From NCBI RefSeq assembly GCF_000388065.1, contig NW_009242975.1, positions 2,287,665 to 2,316,015 on the forward strand: DNA of 28,351 bases, given 5' to 3'. Positions 19,622-28,351 of the stretch are shown here, one piece after another. The translations under genes were made by a program, and so were the position numbers. Below the pieces are notes generated by a model that worked only from the letters and a program-made list of their open reading frames with translations, ran no database searches and was not told where the DNA came from. The DNA is from Fonticula alba (lineage: Eukaryota; Opisthokonta; Rotosphaerida; Fonticulaceae). How positions within the stretch are numbered: position 1 is the stretch's first letter; every line of letters begins with the position of its first letter.

Positions 19622-22600
19622 ATGAGTGCCACCGGGGCGCCGCCTCCGATGGCCTACGGCTACCCGATGGCCCCGCCGCATATGGCATACCCGGCGCCAC
19701 CGGGCACTCCGGCTCCGGCCGGTGCGGCCACTCCGGCTGCCGGGCCCAGCACCCCGGCCCCGGCGCCGCACCCGGGTTACTATCACCCCCCACCGGGGTA
19801 CGGTCCGCCCCCGCCGGCCAGTCCTTCCGGTGCGCTCCTCTTTTTTCCTCGCCTCCCCCCCTCCCTCATCCACTTGTTTATATGACTTTTCTGACGCATC
19901 TGTGCCTTGATTCCCAGGTGTACCTGCTCCAGCTGGGGCTCATCCTCAGGCGCCGCACATGGCATATCCCGGCTACCCCGGTCACTACATGTACCCGATG
20001 ATGCCGCTGCCACCGGCCGCCCCGGCGCCTGTGGCTGCAGCGACTCCCGCTCCGGCTGCCCCCGCTGTCGCAGCGGCGGATGTCACACCGGCCGCCGCGC
20101 CGACTGCCACACCGGCCGCCGCACCGGCCGCCGCGCCGACTGCCACGCCGACCGCCACGCCGGCCGCCACGCCGGCCGCCGCACCGGCTGCCGCACCGGC
20201 TGCCACGCCGGCCGCCACCCCAGCTGCTGCTGATCCTGCAGCTGCCGTCGCTCATCCGCCCCACATGCCAGGCTACTATCCTGGCTACCATCCATACATG
20301 TCCTATCACCCGGGCTACCCGCCCCCAGGACCTCCGCCTCACGGCTATCCCGGCTATGGGGCAGCCCCCGCAGCAGCGCCGACCACCGTTCCTCCTGCTG
20401 CCTCTCCCTCTTCGCCTACTACCCCGGCTCCGGGTGTTGCCCCTGCGGCGGCGGCGGCGGCGGCGGCTGCTGCTGCTGCCTCGCCGGCTCCCGGATCGCC
20501 AGCTGTTACACCCATGTCGGCGCCCATGTCACCGGCACTTGCGGCCAGCGATGCTGCGGCGGCCTCTCCGGCGTCGCCGGCCCCGATGTCTGTTCTCACG
20601 TCTCCCGCGGCTGAGAGTGCCACCTCCACACCATCCCTCCCGGCTGTCAGCTCGCCAGCCGCGCCAGGCACGCCAACGGCCGCGCCTGCTACTCCGGCTG
20701 CGCCTGCTGCTCCGGCGGCTCCGACTGCCGCACCTGCCGGCCCTGCCGCCGTACCTCCCGGCTATCCTCCCTATGGCTATCCGGCTCCGTATGGCTATCC
20801 CCCGTATGGGCATCACCATCCTGGCGCCCCGATGCCTGGCTATGGATACCCGCCGCCGGGGGCTCCGCCTGGGCACATGCCCATGGCCGGGTATCCTGGG
20901 TATCCGCCGCCCCCCCCGGGCGCTGGTTACCATCCAGGCTACCCCCCGCCTGGGTATCCCGCACATCCCGGGGCTCCGTACATGCACGCGCCTGCGGCCA
21001 CTTCGGCCACGGGTGAAGCCGCCGCCGCGGCAGCGACACCCGCCACCAGCGGCACCCCGGGGACCCCGGCCTCGCCGGCCAGCACCCCCACCGCCGGGGC
21101 GGCTGCTGCTCCCGGAGCTGCTGCCGCCACGCCTCCCACTGCTGCCGCTGCTGCTACTGCGGCTTCCATGCCTCCAATGGGCTATCCCCCGATGGGGGGA
21201 TATATGCCGTATCCCGGTCCCTATGGCCATCCGGCGGTGTATGGTGACCCGGCAGCCGCTGGGATGATGCCCGGCATGCCGATGCATGCCTATCCCCCCG
21301 GCATGTACCCGGGCATGGTGCCACACCACCATCCAGGCATGGCCCAGGCCTCGGCCATCGGGGCAGCAACACCTGGGCCCCTGTCCACGGCCGCGGTCCC
21401 TGTCGGTGGCACCGGGGCCACTCCCTCGATCGCCAAGCCAGATGCGGCGGCCACCGGTGAGGAAAGCATTCCCCCCCTGGAGGCGGGATCGGCGGCGGCC
21501 GTGGCCGCGGCCACGGCCGCCACCGGAGATGCCGCCACCTCGACATCGACCGACATCGTCCTGGCAGCGGCCTCGGATGGGGCTCCTCAAAAGCGCCGGC
21601 GCGCCCGCCGGAGCAATGTCGATGGGAGCTCCGCCGGCGCGCCGGCCCCGCGCCGGCGTCGGACCGCCGCCGAGGCGGCCCTTTCCACGGCTCCTTCCTA
21701 CCTGACCGAGCGAGTAATCGATGCCGCGGCGTCGGCCCTGGAGCAGCCGGCCGCGCGTCGGCCCGAGCCCCGGCGCCGGGGGATTGGGCTGATTCAGCCC
21801 TCCAACTTCCGCATCTACTCCGGGCCGTTGGATGTGTGTGTGTTGGTCCTGCGGCATCAAGGGATGAGTGGGCGGCATCCCGTGCGCCCGGATCTCTTTT
21901 ATTATCAGGCTCGGGTGCGGAATTTCTACCCCCAGCGGCATCTGTGGGCCGGGTGGGAAACCAAGCAGGGCATCATCAATCGGGTTCACAGCGTGCGCGA
22001 TGAGTTCCTGCTGAAGCTGGCCGGGATGAATATCCCGGTGCCGGATTCCCTGGACTATGTCATGAAGACCATCCGTCGGACTGGGTCCTTCTCTGTGCCC
22101 CTGAGTGAGGAATATCCGCCGCGTATGGATGCGGCGGCGATGGCGGCGGCGGCCGCCGAAGCAGCGACAGCAGCAACAGCAGCAGTAGCATCGACGGACC
22201 CGACGGCCGTGGTCCCGGCAGCCCCGGGAACGCCCGTCCCCTTGGTGGCGCCGGCTCCCGGTCCCGAGGCGAGTGGTCCAGTGGCCGCCGGTGGTATCGT
22301 GCCGATCGAGGGCACTCCGGCAAATGTGGAGGATGACCTGCTGAAGCGGGCCGCGAGCAGCACCCCCCCCCTGAGCAGCAGCACGGCGACCACGCCGGTG
22401 GCGCTGGCGGCGACGGCGGCAGCCGCCACCCTGGCCCCGACACCTGGTATTTGTGCGCCAGGTGCGGCGCCCGGGGCCGGGGCGGATGGGACGTCCATCA
22501 GCCGGGCAGCCGTCTTCATGCCAGCGACCCATCCTTCTGATGGGTCGGAGGCCGTGGCCTTCGCCCAGGCCCCACATGCGATTCCCCCGTCGCCGCATTC

Positions 22601-23138
22601 GGCCATCATGCAGGCCACTCGCCGGCATACGGTGGCCAATGCCCTGGCGGCCATTCCCTCGTCATCGGTGAGCGCCTCGGCAGCGATCGCGGCGGCCGTT
22701 GACGCGGTCAAGGCGGCAAGTGTTCGTGTGTCTCATGACTCCTCAGCCGGGGATGCTTCTGTGGCTCCGGAACCATTGTCGGCCGGGCTTTTGGTTGCGC
22801 CATCGGCTTCCGCTTCGACTGCTCGGGCCCCGTCGACGGTGGTCTCTCCTGCCGCGGGGGACATGGCCGCCTCGGTCGCTTTGGTCGCGCCTGGGGCGGC
22901 TGCTTCCTCGGCGACGATCATGGTTGGTGCGACCGCGGGCCTGGGTGCGGCGTCGGCACTCCCGCCGGCGCCCTTGCCGCCTGATGCCTCCGCAGTGACG
23001 GCCATGTCGGCTGGCGGTGTGGAGACCGGCGAGGCGGCTGCCGCCGAGGCGGCTCCCTCGGCCGAAAAGGGTGGCGTAAGTGCTGTGCTTGTGGCGGCCG
23101 CCGCAGCCGCCGCGGCAGCCGCTACCTCCTCCCCCTGA
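19622..23138 (+). CDS. Large Ala/Pro- and PGY-rich probable nuclear protein with one ordered core (1142 aa, 2 coding exons)
   Basis: Exons 19622-19829 and 19918-23138; the splice restores PASPSGVPAPAGAHP in phase. Stop TGA at 23136-23138. Residues 1-110, 185-221, 349-428 and 490-545 are rich in PGY, GYPP and GYP steps, a low-complexity pattern like prion-type or condensate-forming domains. Between them lie Ala/Pro/Thr tracts, including TPAAAP-like repeats at about 126-170. Two basic patches, KRRRARR (about 628-634) and PRRRRTA (about 646-652), look like nuclear localisation signals. Residues about 660-808 are the only ordered part, with conserved-looking aromatics (FRIYSGPLDVCVLVLRHQG, then LFYYQARVRNFYP, WAGWETKQGIINRV). 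I do not recognise this domain. The C-terminal third is Ala/Ser/Thr-rich and ends in poly-Ala. A chromatin or RNA-linked scaffold is a reasonable inference, not a demonstrated role. Confidence 0.87.
19830..19917 (+). other. Intron in the 1142-aa protein gene (88 nt, phase 1)
   Basis: Donor GTGCGC at 19830 followed by a C/T-rich body, acceptor TTCCCAG ending at 19917. Without removal the first exon frame stops at 19885; with it the reading frame passes cleanly into 1073 further codons including the stop. Confidence 0.9.
20086..20223 (+). repeat. Tandem Ala-Pro-Thr codon repeat within the 1142-aa protein
   Basis: Short units of ACGCCGGCCGCC and GCACCGGCCGCC type repeat with variation, coding for TPAA/APAA/PTAT steps. 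The repetition is visible at DNA level, so the tract probably expands and contracts by slippage or unequal exchange. Confidence 0.85.
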
Positions 23139-24833
23139 GTGGCGGAAATTGCTGTCCCCCCCCTCCCCCGGGACATCCTTCTATCCCCCCTTATTCCTCT
23201 TCTTCCCGCTCTGTCCTCTTGAACTTGGGCTGTGCCCCGAGCGTGTCGAGCATGTCCTTGTTTCGGCTATCCCCCGTCCCCTCCTCTTTCTCCCTCTCAC
23301 CATCCGCAGGGGTCCCGTGGTTTGCGCCTCATTTGCTGGGTGTGTTCCCGTTTCCCACAACCACCAGAGGCCCTCGCATGTGCCGTGTCATCTCGAGCAG
23401 GCGCCACAGGTGCTGCGCAACCACCTGCCTACCTCCCCTGTCGGGGGGCCTGCGTGTGTTTGCGTCGCCGGACGTTTGTGTGTACATCTTCTCATTGGTG
23501 AAAAATAATATCTTGTCTTTTGTCCTCTCTCTCTCTCTCTCCATCCCCATCTGCTTGTGCGTATACGGTGGGGCGGTCCCCGGAAGGGGAGATGGTTCAG
23601 ATAGGGACCCATGTGGACTGGATGGGGCACCTCCGCCTGAAAGGGCCGCGAGGGGATCCCTTTCGCATGGCAGTGATACTGCGCTTTGTCCGGGGCTCGC
23701 GGGCGGGTGGGGGGGACTCCTCGAGCTGACTGGAGTGTGGCTGCTTGGCTGGGAGTAGTGTACGTGCCTGGTCGGATGCGCGAGTCTGGACTGCGGTGGC
23801 TGGCGGGGGTAGAAGGGGGGGGGGGGGGGGGGGGCTTGATCGGTGAGTCAATGGTGATGCATGAAGAGCACCTCCGCAATGCGTGTGTCATCTGTCCTGA
23901 GCCCGAGGCCCCTGGGCCCTGTTGATATTCTGACATGCGTGAGCATTCTCTATTATCCTAGGGGTGTGTACAGGGTCTTAAGCAGGGGGGGGGGCAGGCG
24001 CGCAGGGATGTTTGTGGGGTCAAGGCACCCCCCCCCCCACCCGGGGATTTAGGGACTCCCTGGCACGGGGGGACATGTTACAGCTTGTCTTGGGGGTAGT
24101 TGTCAACGTGTTAGCCCGTACAGTGTCCTTGCTGAATGCCGGATGGTAGCACGAGGTAGGGTGGCGACACCTTCTCTCGGCCCAGGGTGTGGCGCTTTCT
24201 CGGCAAGGCTGGATGGAATGGATGCGGTGGACATGGTGCCGCCCCGAACGCCCCGTCGGCGTCGGGGCTCCGCTCGCCTCCTCCATCCTTGCTTCACCTC
24301 ACCGCACTCGGTTCATTAGCCTACACTTCGCCTCTTGTCCAAACTGGGACACGCCCTCGACGTGATCGAATGGCGAGGAGATCCTCTTTCCCCCCTCCCT
24401 TCCTCTGAGGGAGGGTCTGGGCACAGACTCTCGTCGATGCGAGCCAGTCCATCTCATTCCCGTCCCTTTCCCATGTATCTCCTGGCGACCGGGTGCTTCG
24501 CTTGAAGGGCCCCGACTCTCATCTTCCCGCCAATGTTTCGGCACCTTGAAGGATGGCCATTCTCTTCGCGGATGCTGTGACTTCCCGTTGTTCTGCCTCG
24601 GAACGTCGTTCCGCCCGGGGCGGCGTGGTTCGATTGCTGATGTTCCCCCGAAAAAGATGGAGATCCCCTACTCTCGTCTTTTCTTGTTGCTGTTTCTTTG
24701 TCCGATTGGTGTCCCTCTCTCAGGACGGAGCACTTCAGGTGGTTCGAAGGGAAGCCCACCGGTCCCCCTCGAGACTCATGTCTGGGCAGAGAGCCTACTT
24801 AAGCAAGATGTTGGCTTGAGTCGCCATGACTAG
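23139..24833. other. 3' region of the 1142-aa gene and spacer
   Basis: No gene recognised. After the stop the plus strand stays C/T-rich. A local A-rich spot (GAAAAATAATATC, about 23499-23511) after a TGTGTACA motif is a plausible polyadenylation area. A (TC)n stretch is at 23527-23542, G20 at 23815-23834, and a C run near 24027. A minus-strand frame at 24454-24759 has no motif. Confidence 0.5.
23815..23834. repeat. Homopolymer G20
   Basis: Twenty consecutive G in non-coding DNA downstream of the 1142-aa gene. Confidence 0.85.
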
Positions 24834-24905
24834 TCCCGATTAGTATAGTGGTGAGAATCCCCGCCTGTCACGCGGGAGGCCCGGGTTCAATTCCCGGATC
24901 GGGAG
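24834..24905 (+). tRNA. tRNA-Asp (anticodon GTC)
   Basis: Full cloverleaf without intron. The acceptor stem TCCCGAT pairs with ATCGGGA (24898-24904), with G as discriminator base, the Asp identity element. The D arm carries the A-box TAGTATAGTGG. The anticodon stem is CCCGC/GCGGG around loop CTGTCAC, with GTC at 24867-24869. The T arm contains GGTTCAATTC (B box). No CCA is encoded, as usual in eukaryotes. A six-T run starts five bases downstream. Confidence 0.98.
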
Positions 24906-24909
24906 TATC

Positions 24910-24915
24910 TTTTTT
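24910..24915 (+). terminator. Pol III terminator of tRNA-Asp
   Basis: TTTTTT five nucleotides after the tRNA 3' end, the standard RNA polymerase III stop signal. Confidence 0.9.
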
Positions 24916-25760
24916 GAAATCGGACGCTCGTCCCCGCCGACGCCCATGCTTGAGTTCTCGACGAGAACGGGGGGGGGGGGGTAGATGTCTCCTTGCAAAG
25001 AAGATCAAGAAGCCTCGGGGGGTGGGTCCCTCCAGAAGGAGACCCCGCTCGGCGTTTGTCGGGGGTGTGCTGATGATAACGCCCTTCGCGGGAGCTGGGA
25101 TTGTTTTTCTTCTCGATTGCGGGGGATGTTGGTTATGTGGAGGTCACATCGACGTGCGCTTTCTTTTGCCGGATCACCCGGGGCAGGGCATGCGAAAGGC
25201 TGCGCGTTCATGGCAGGTGTAATCCCCGAGGGGGGCCGGTGGCCGATTCGAGGATCGCTCGGGGGCATTCCATTCCGAGGGGGCCGATGTGCAGGGGAGA
25301 CACACTAATGGGAGGGGGGCAGCGGGGAAGTTGCTAAGAGAGCCCCCTGGCACGGACAGTGTCGCTCGCGTGGGGAAGGATGGGCAGGGACTGGGCAAGG
25401 CATGGGCCGACAGGCTTGTCAGCGTGTGGCTAAAGCACTTACCCCACAGGAGAGGGGAGGAAGGAAGAAGGACTTCCCAATTGAGGGGGGATCCGGGAAA
25501 GAACGGAGCCGCAGGCTGGGAAGCAGGGGACGAGCACGGAAGGCCCCTCACGAGGCGTGTACGGGGGCAGGCCCCCTGTTCCTCCAAGGGACGGTGAGAT
25601 CAAGATCCCCTCGGGAGTCTTGGGGGCACGCGAGCAGGGACACTGACGAAAGAGGGCGATACGCTGGCTTTGGCTGGCGGGGCCGGGAGGGGTGTGGAGA
25701 CCTAGACCGGGGCGGGGGCGGCATGGCGGCTGGTGGCTGGGTTGCGTGAGAGAGTGGAGA
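24916..25760. other. Inter-tRNA spacer, no supported gene
   Basis: Open frames on both strands are short and overlapping. It includes a G run near 24970-24981. A TGATGA-like box at about 25071 has no partner CTGA box, so no snoRNA is called. Confidence 0.6.
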
Positions 25761-25769
25761 AAATATATA
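25761..25769 (+). promoter_or_regulatory. TATA-like element upstream of tRNA-Ala
   Basis: AAATATATA lies 28 bp upstream of the tRNA-Ala 5' end in otherwise GC-rich DNA. Upstream TATA elements assist Pol III initiation at tRNA genes in some eukaryotes; use here is inferred. No equally clear element precedes tRNA-Asp. Confidence 0.5.
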
Positions 25770-25796
25770 CCCACGACAGCGGTCCATCTCCAACAT

Positions 25797-25869
25797 GGGG
25801 GCGTAGCTCAAATGGTAGAGCGGCCGCTTAGCATGCGGCAGGCAGGGGGATCGATACCCTCCGCCTCCA
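25797..25869 (+). tRNA. tRNA-Ala (anticodon AGC)
   Basis: Full cloverleaf without intron. The acceptor stem GGGGGCG (25797-25803) pairs with CGCCTCC (25862-25868) and includes the G3-U70 wobble that defines alanine tRNAs; the discriminator is A. The anticodon stem is GCCGC/GCGGC around TTAGCAT, with AGC at 25830-25832, to be read after A34-to-inosine editing. The A box is TAGCTCAAATGG and the B box GATCGATACC, slightly off the usual GGTTCGANTCC. No CCA is encoded. Confidence 0.97.
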
Positions 25870-25876
25870 GATGACC

Positions 25877-25881
25877 TTTTT
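25877..25881 (+). terminator. Pol III terminator of tRNA-Ala
   Basis: TTTTT eight nucleotides after the tRNA 3' end, followed by C-rich DNA. Confidence 0.85.
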
Positions 25882-28351
25882 CCCCCCGCCCGCCTGTTTG
25901 TTCTTGAGTCTTTTCCTTTTGCCCATTCGATCAGCCGGGGGGGACCCCTGCTCGGCGGTTTGCCGAGGGGCTTGCCGGTGCCAAGAGTCAGCGCCAGCGC
26001 GCGGGATTCTTCGCCAGGCATGCTTGCTCGAAGCGGCCCGTGGTCCAGCCCAATTCGGTAGGCCGGCGGGTCGGCGGTCTTGAGGGAGGCCGGTTGGGGG
26101 GTCTCTGTTGCGGGGGAGAGACTGCGACATACCCCGGGCAGGATGTGTTTCTTCGATGGGTAGCGAGTGTCTCATGCATGACCGGCTGAGGGAAGAAGAC
26201 GGCCTGGCGGGGATGGGGAAAGCGGATGTTGGACATCCTCAGCGAGGGATGCTACCTTGAGTGGGGTGGCGTCTTCGCGGTGGCCCGTCGCTCGGGGTCC
26301 ATGCCTGCACCCGGAGAGTTGGCCCGTGGAACCCCCCCTGTGGCAGGGACCACCGGTCTTGAAGGGGGCAAAAGCCGGGCAAGAGGGGTGGGGAGGGAAG
26401 CGAGATGGGCTGCCGCTGCTGCATGCGAGCAAATGTTCCCTTCTAGTGGCGGTGCTTGCCGGGACGTCCAGGGGCCTGGTCCATGTCTGTCAGGAGGAGT
26501 GTCTTGTGGGGGTGGAGGATGGCCGACTCTGGGCAGTGATGTGCGCCGTTCACCGCGCAGACCTGGCCTTCGGCTCTCGGACACACAGGCACGGGACCGG
26601 GGGCTGATGTTGAGGGTGCCTGCCTGGTCGAGGGAGTCGGGCACTCTGGCCACGCGGAAACAAGGCCATTGCGCCGCGTGGGAATTCCAGCTGTCCCACT
26701 CGAGACGTGGCCGCTTCGACGGCGACCGGGGATCCGACTCCCAGTGCGACGACAGATACGAGTGCCTCTCGGAGGTATTCCATGGGTTAAGGTTATGGTG
26801 TTGGTGACGGCCCAGCAAAAGGAGACATCCACGAGGATTCTTGCCTGGAAGGAGGTCCGTGGGCGGCCTCTCACCGTGGGTCGGCCGATCTTCCAGAGCT
26901 GCCTCCCGGGCGGCGACTGTGAGAGGCATGAATGGGCCTGCGGATGGGCTCCCTCGCAAGGGCATCTATGGACTGACCGGCTCGAGTGGGGCCTCGATGC
27001 TCGAACTTGCAGGGCTCGGGGGGGACGCGGGAAGCCGTGCCAGCTTTGACGGCGTGCCAGACAATGGTTGGACTGGACACTGCCGATGGAATACGACGCG
27101 GCGGGGGCATCCGTGGACTCGATATCGAGCCCAACTTACGGAACGCAGCATTCCTCGAACGGATGGCGGTGGCTGTCGGCGGTGCGACTGACATGAGGAC
27201 CTGCCCCCATGTCGGTGATATATTGCATGCCGCCCGCCCAGGTGCCGGGCTGAAAGACCCGCCTTCACCGGGGACTGGGGTCTCGCATTCGGCTCCCGTG
27301 TCCAGGGGGGTTCGTCCGGGCGGAGGGGCCCTCCCCAGATAGGCTCAATAAGCCCGCGATGGATCAGAGCAAAGGAGCAGACATCAATGAGCCCCATGCG
27401 ACGTGAAACGAGGGCCTTTTAGCATCCTCCTGGCACGCTCGAGGCGGTGTATCGCCAGTGTTCCGAGGGGCAGCGCGCCGTCCTGGATTGCCGCTCACAT
27501 GGACCTTGGCACGAGAGTCGCTGGCCAGGGATGGGGCCGTGCTGCGGGGATAGACTGTCCCCGCTTTTCACGAGGCCCTCGCGGGCCTGAAAGTCCAACA
27601 AGACACCTGGACCTGGTTCGCCGGCTCGAGGTGGCACGAGGCGCCCAATGGGCCCGACTCTCTCCGGCTGGGACGCCAGGAGCTTGGAGTGCGATCCGCA
27701 TGCGACTGGTCTCCCTCCGTTGTGGCTGTCCCAGCACCCTGGGAATTGGTGGACATGTGGGGCGCGGTGGCCCCGGGGGTGAAGGACCCGCAAAATAGGT
27801 TGACTGGCCTCGTGGCTGGTGCGATGTGGACCAGACGCCGGAGTTCGGGCGGGGCAACGAACAGTGAGCAGGTCCCGCGAGGGGATGGCCGACTGGGGGG
27901 CTTGATCTGGCTCATGTCGGTGACACGTCCATGCGCATCTGTACATGGACCTGGGTGCCGAACAACTCCGAGGAAATGGGGGCGAGGTAGCACATCACGC
28001 TGGTAATAGAAAAGGGCCCTCCTGGTCCACGATATCCCCCAGGCATTCGGTGGTGGACCGGGGCATCCAGCCAGCAGGCCGGGGCCGGGGTTGCCGAGCG
28101 TTTGTGCTCGGGGTCGTGCCCGCCAGAGGAAGGTGGAGAAGGGCACTTCGTCAATATGCTTATCTTCAAGACGAGGGCCGGGCTCGGAGCACCCCCAGTC
28201 GACATCTGGGCAAAGGATGATCCTCCTCCCGGCAAGTGGGCGTGGAGGATCAAATGAATGCGATGCCGAGGACCATGCACGCGGCGGAAGCTGGGGGGGC
28301 TCCATCTTATGACATCTGGCCTTTCCTGTCAGGCAAGTAATCCCCCCCCCC
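25882..28351. other. GC-rich terminal region, no secure gene
   Basis: No recognised family, RNA or mobile element. Several frames between 26440 and 27400, on both strands, read moderately like protein, for example a plus-strand stretch around 27063-27240, but they are short, shifted relative to each other and lack motifs. No GTRCG/CAG pairs link them. The window ends in a C run, and a G run occurs close to its beginning. Confidence 0.5.

Noticed and set aside
20529-22628. 699-codon open frame on the minus strand opposite the 1142-aa gene
   Set aside because: It is Arg/Gly/His-rich as expected from the complement of Ala/Pro codons with C/G third positions. The sense frame has a splice junction, ordered core and NLS patches, and the antisense has none of these.
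25065-25085. C-box-like TGATGATAA, possible C/D snoRNA
   Set aside because: No CTGA D box at suitable distance and no terminal stem.
1-28351. CRISPR arrays, phage, insertion sequences, bacterial operons
   Set aside because: No regularly spaced repeats with unique spacers, no transposase or phage motifs, and all secure features are eukaryotic.

Overview
The window looks like nuclear DNA from a GC-rich eukaryote with small, intron-bearing genes. The signs are two eukaryotic tRNA genes with Pol III T-run terminators, TATA boxes about 100 to 155 bp upstream of ORF starts, short CAG-ending introns, an OCRL/INPP5B-type ASH-RhoGAP protein, many microsatellites and long G/C homopolymers, and one 215-base assembly gap. 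The low gene density, high GC and opisthokont- or amoeba-like domain content suggest a free-living protist. A high-GC unicellular opisthokont such as Fonticula would fit, but that is a guess. Nothing bacterial, viral or phage-like was recognised.

Layout. 1-5036: no secure gene; a purine tandem repeat, a (GA)n/G20 tract and one weak secreted-ORF candidate. 5037-5816 (-): a secreted 14-cysteine protein with a TATA box at 5916-5922. 6000-9258: CA-rich repeats, then very GC-rich sequence without a convincing gene. 9359-11762 (-): a seven-exon gene rebuilt from the sequence, encoding a 571-residue ASH plus RhoGAP protein. 12243-12457: gap. 12458-14594: repeats, no secure gene. 14595-15092 (-): a 165-residue protein of unknown function with TATA and inverted CCAAT boxes. 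15256-19516: GC-rich spacer with an AT-rich island at 18358-18415. 19622-23138 (+): a 1142-residue Ala/Pro/Gly/Tyr-rich protein with basic NLS-like patches and one ordered core; it has one coding intron and probably a 5' leader intron ending directly at its ATG. 24834-24905 (+): tRNA-Asp(GTC). 25797-25869 (+): tRNA-Ala(AGC). 25870-28351: no secure gene.

The genes do not form an obvious pathway. Each seems to be its own transcription unit: a secreted protein, a predicted Rho-family GTPase regulator at membranes, two proteins of unknown role (one probably nuclear), and translation tRNAs. The most informative shared feature is splicing. All eight modelled introns begin GTRC (six GTGCGY, one GTACGC, one GTACAT) and end CAG, so C at +4 replaces the usual A. 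Seven are 88-109 nt and one is 183 nt. That rule supported the gene models and argued against several GTAAGT look-alikes.
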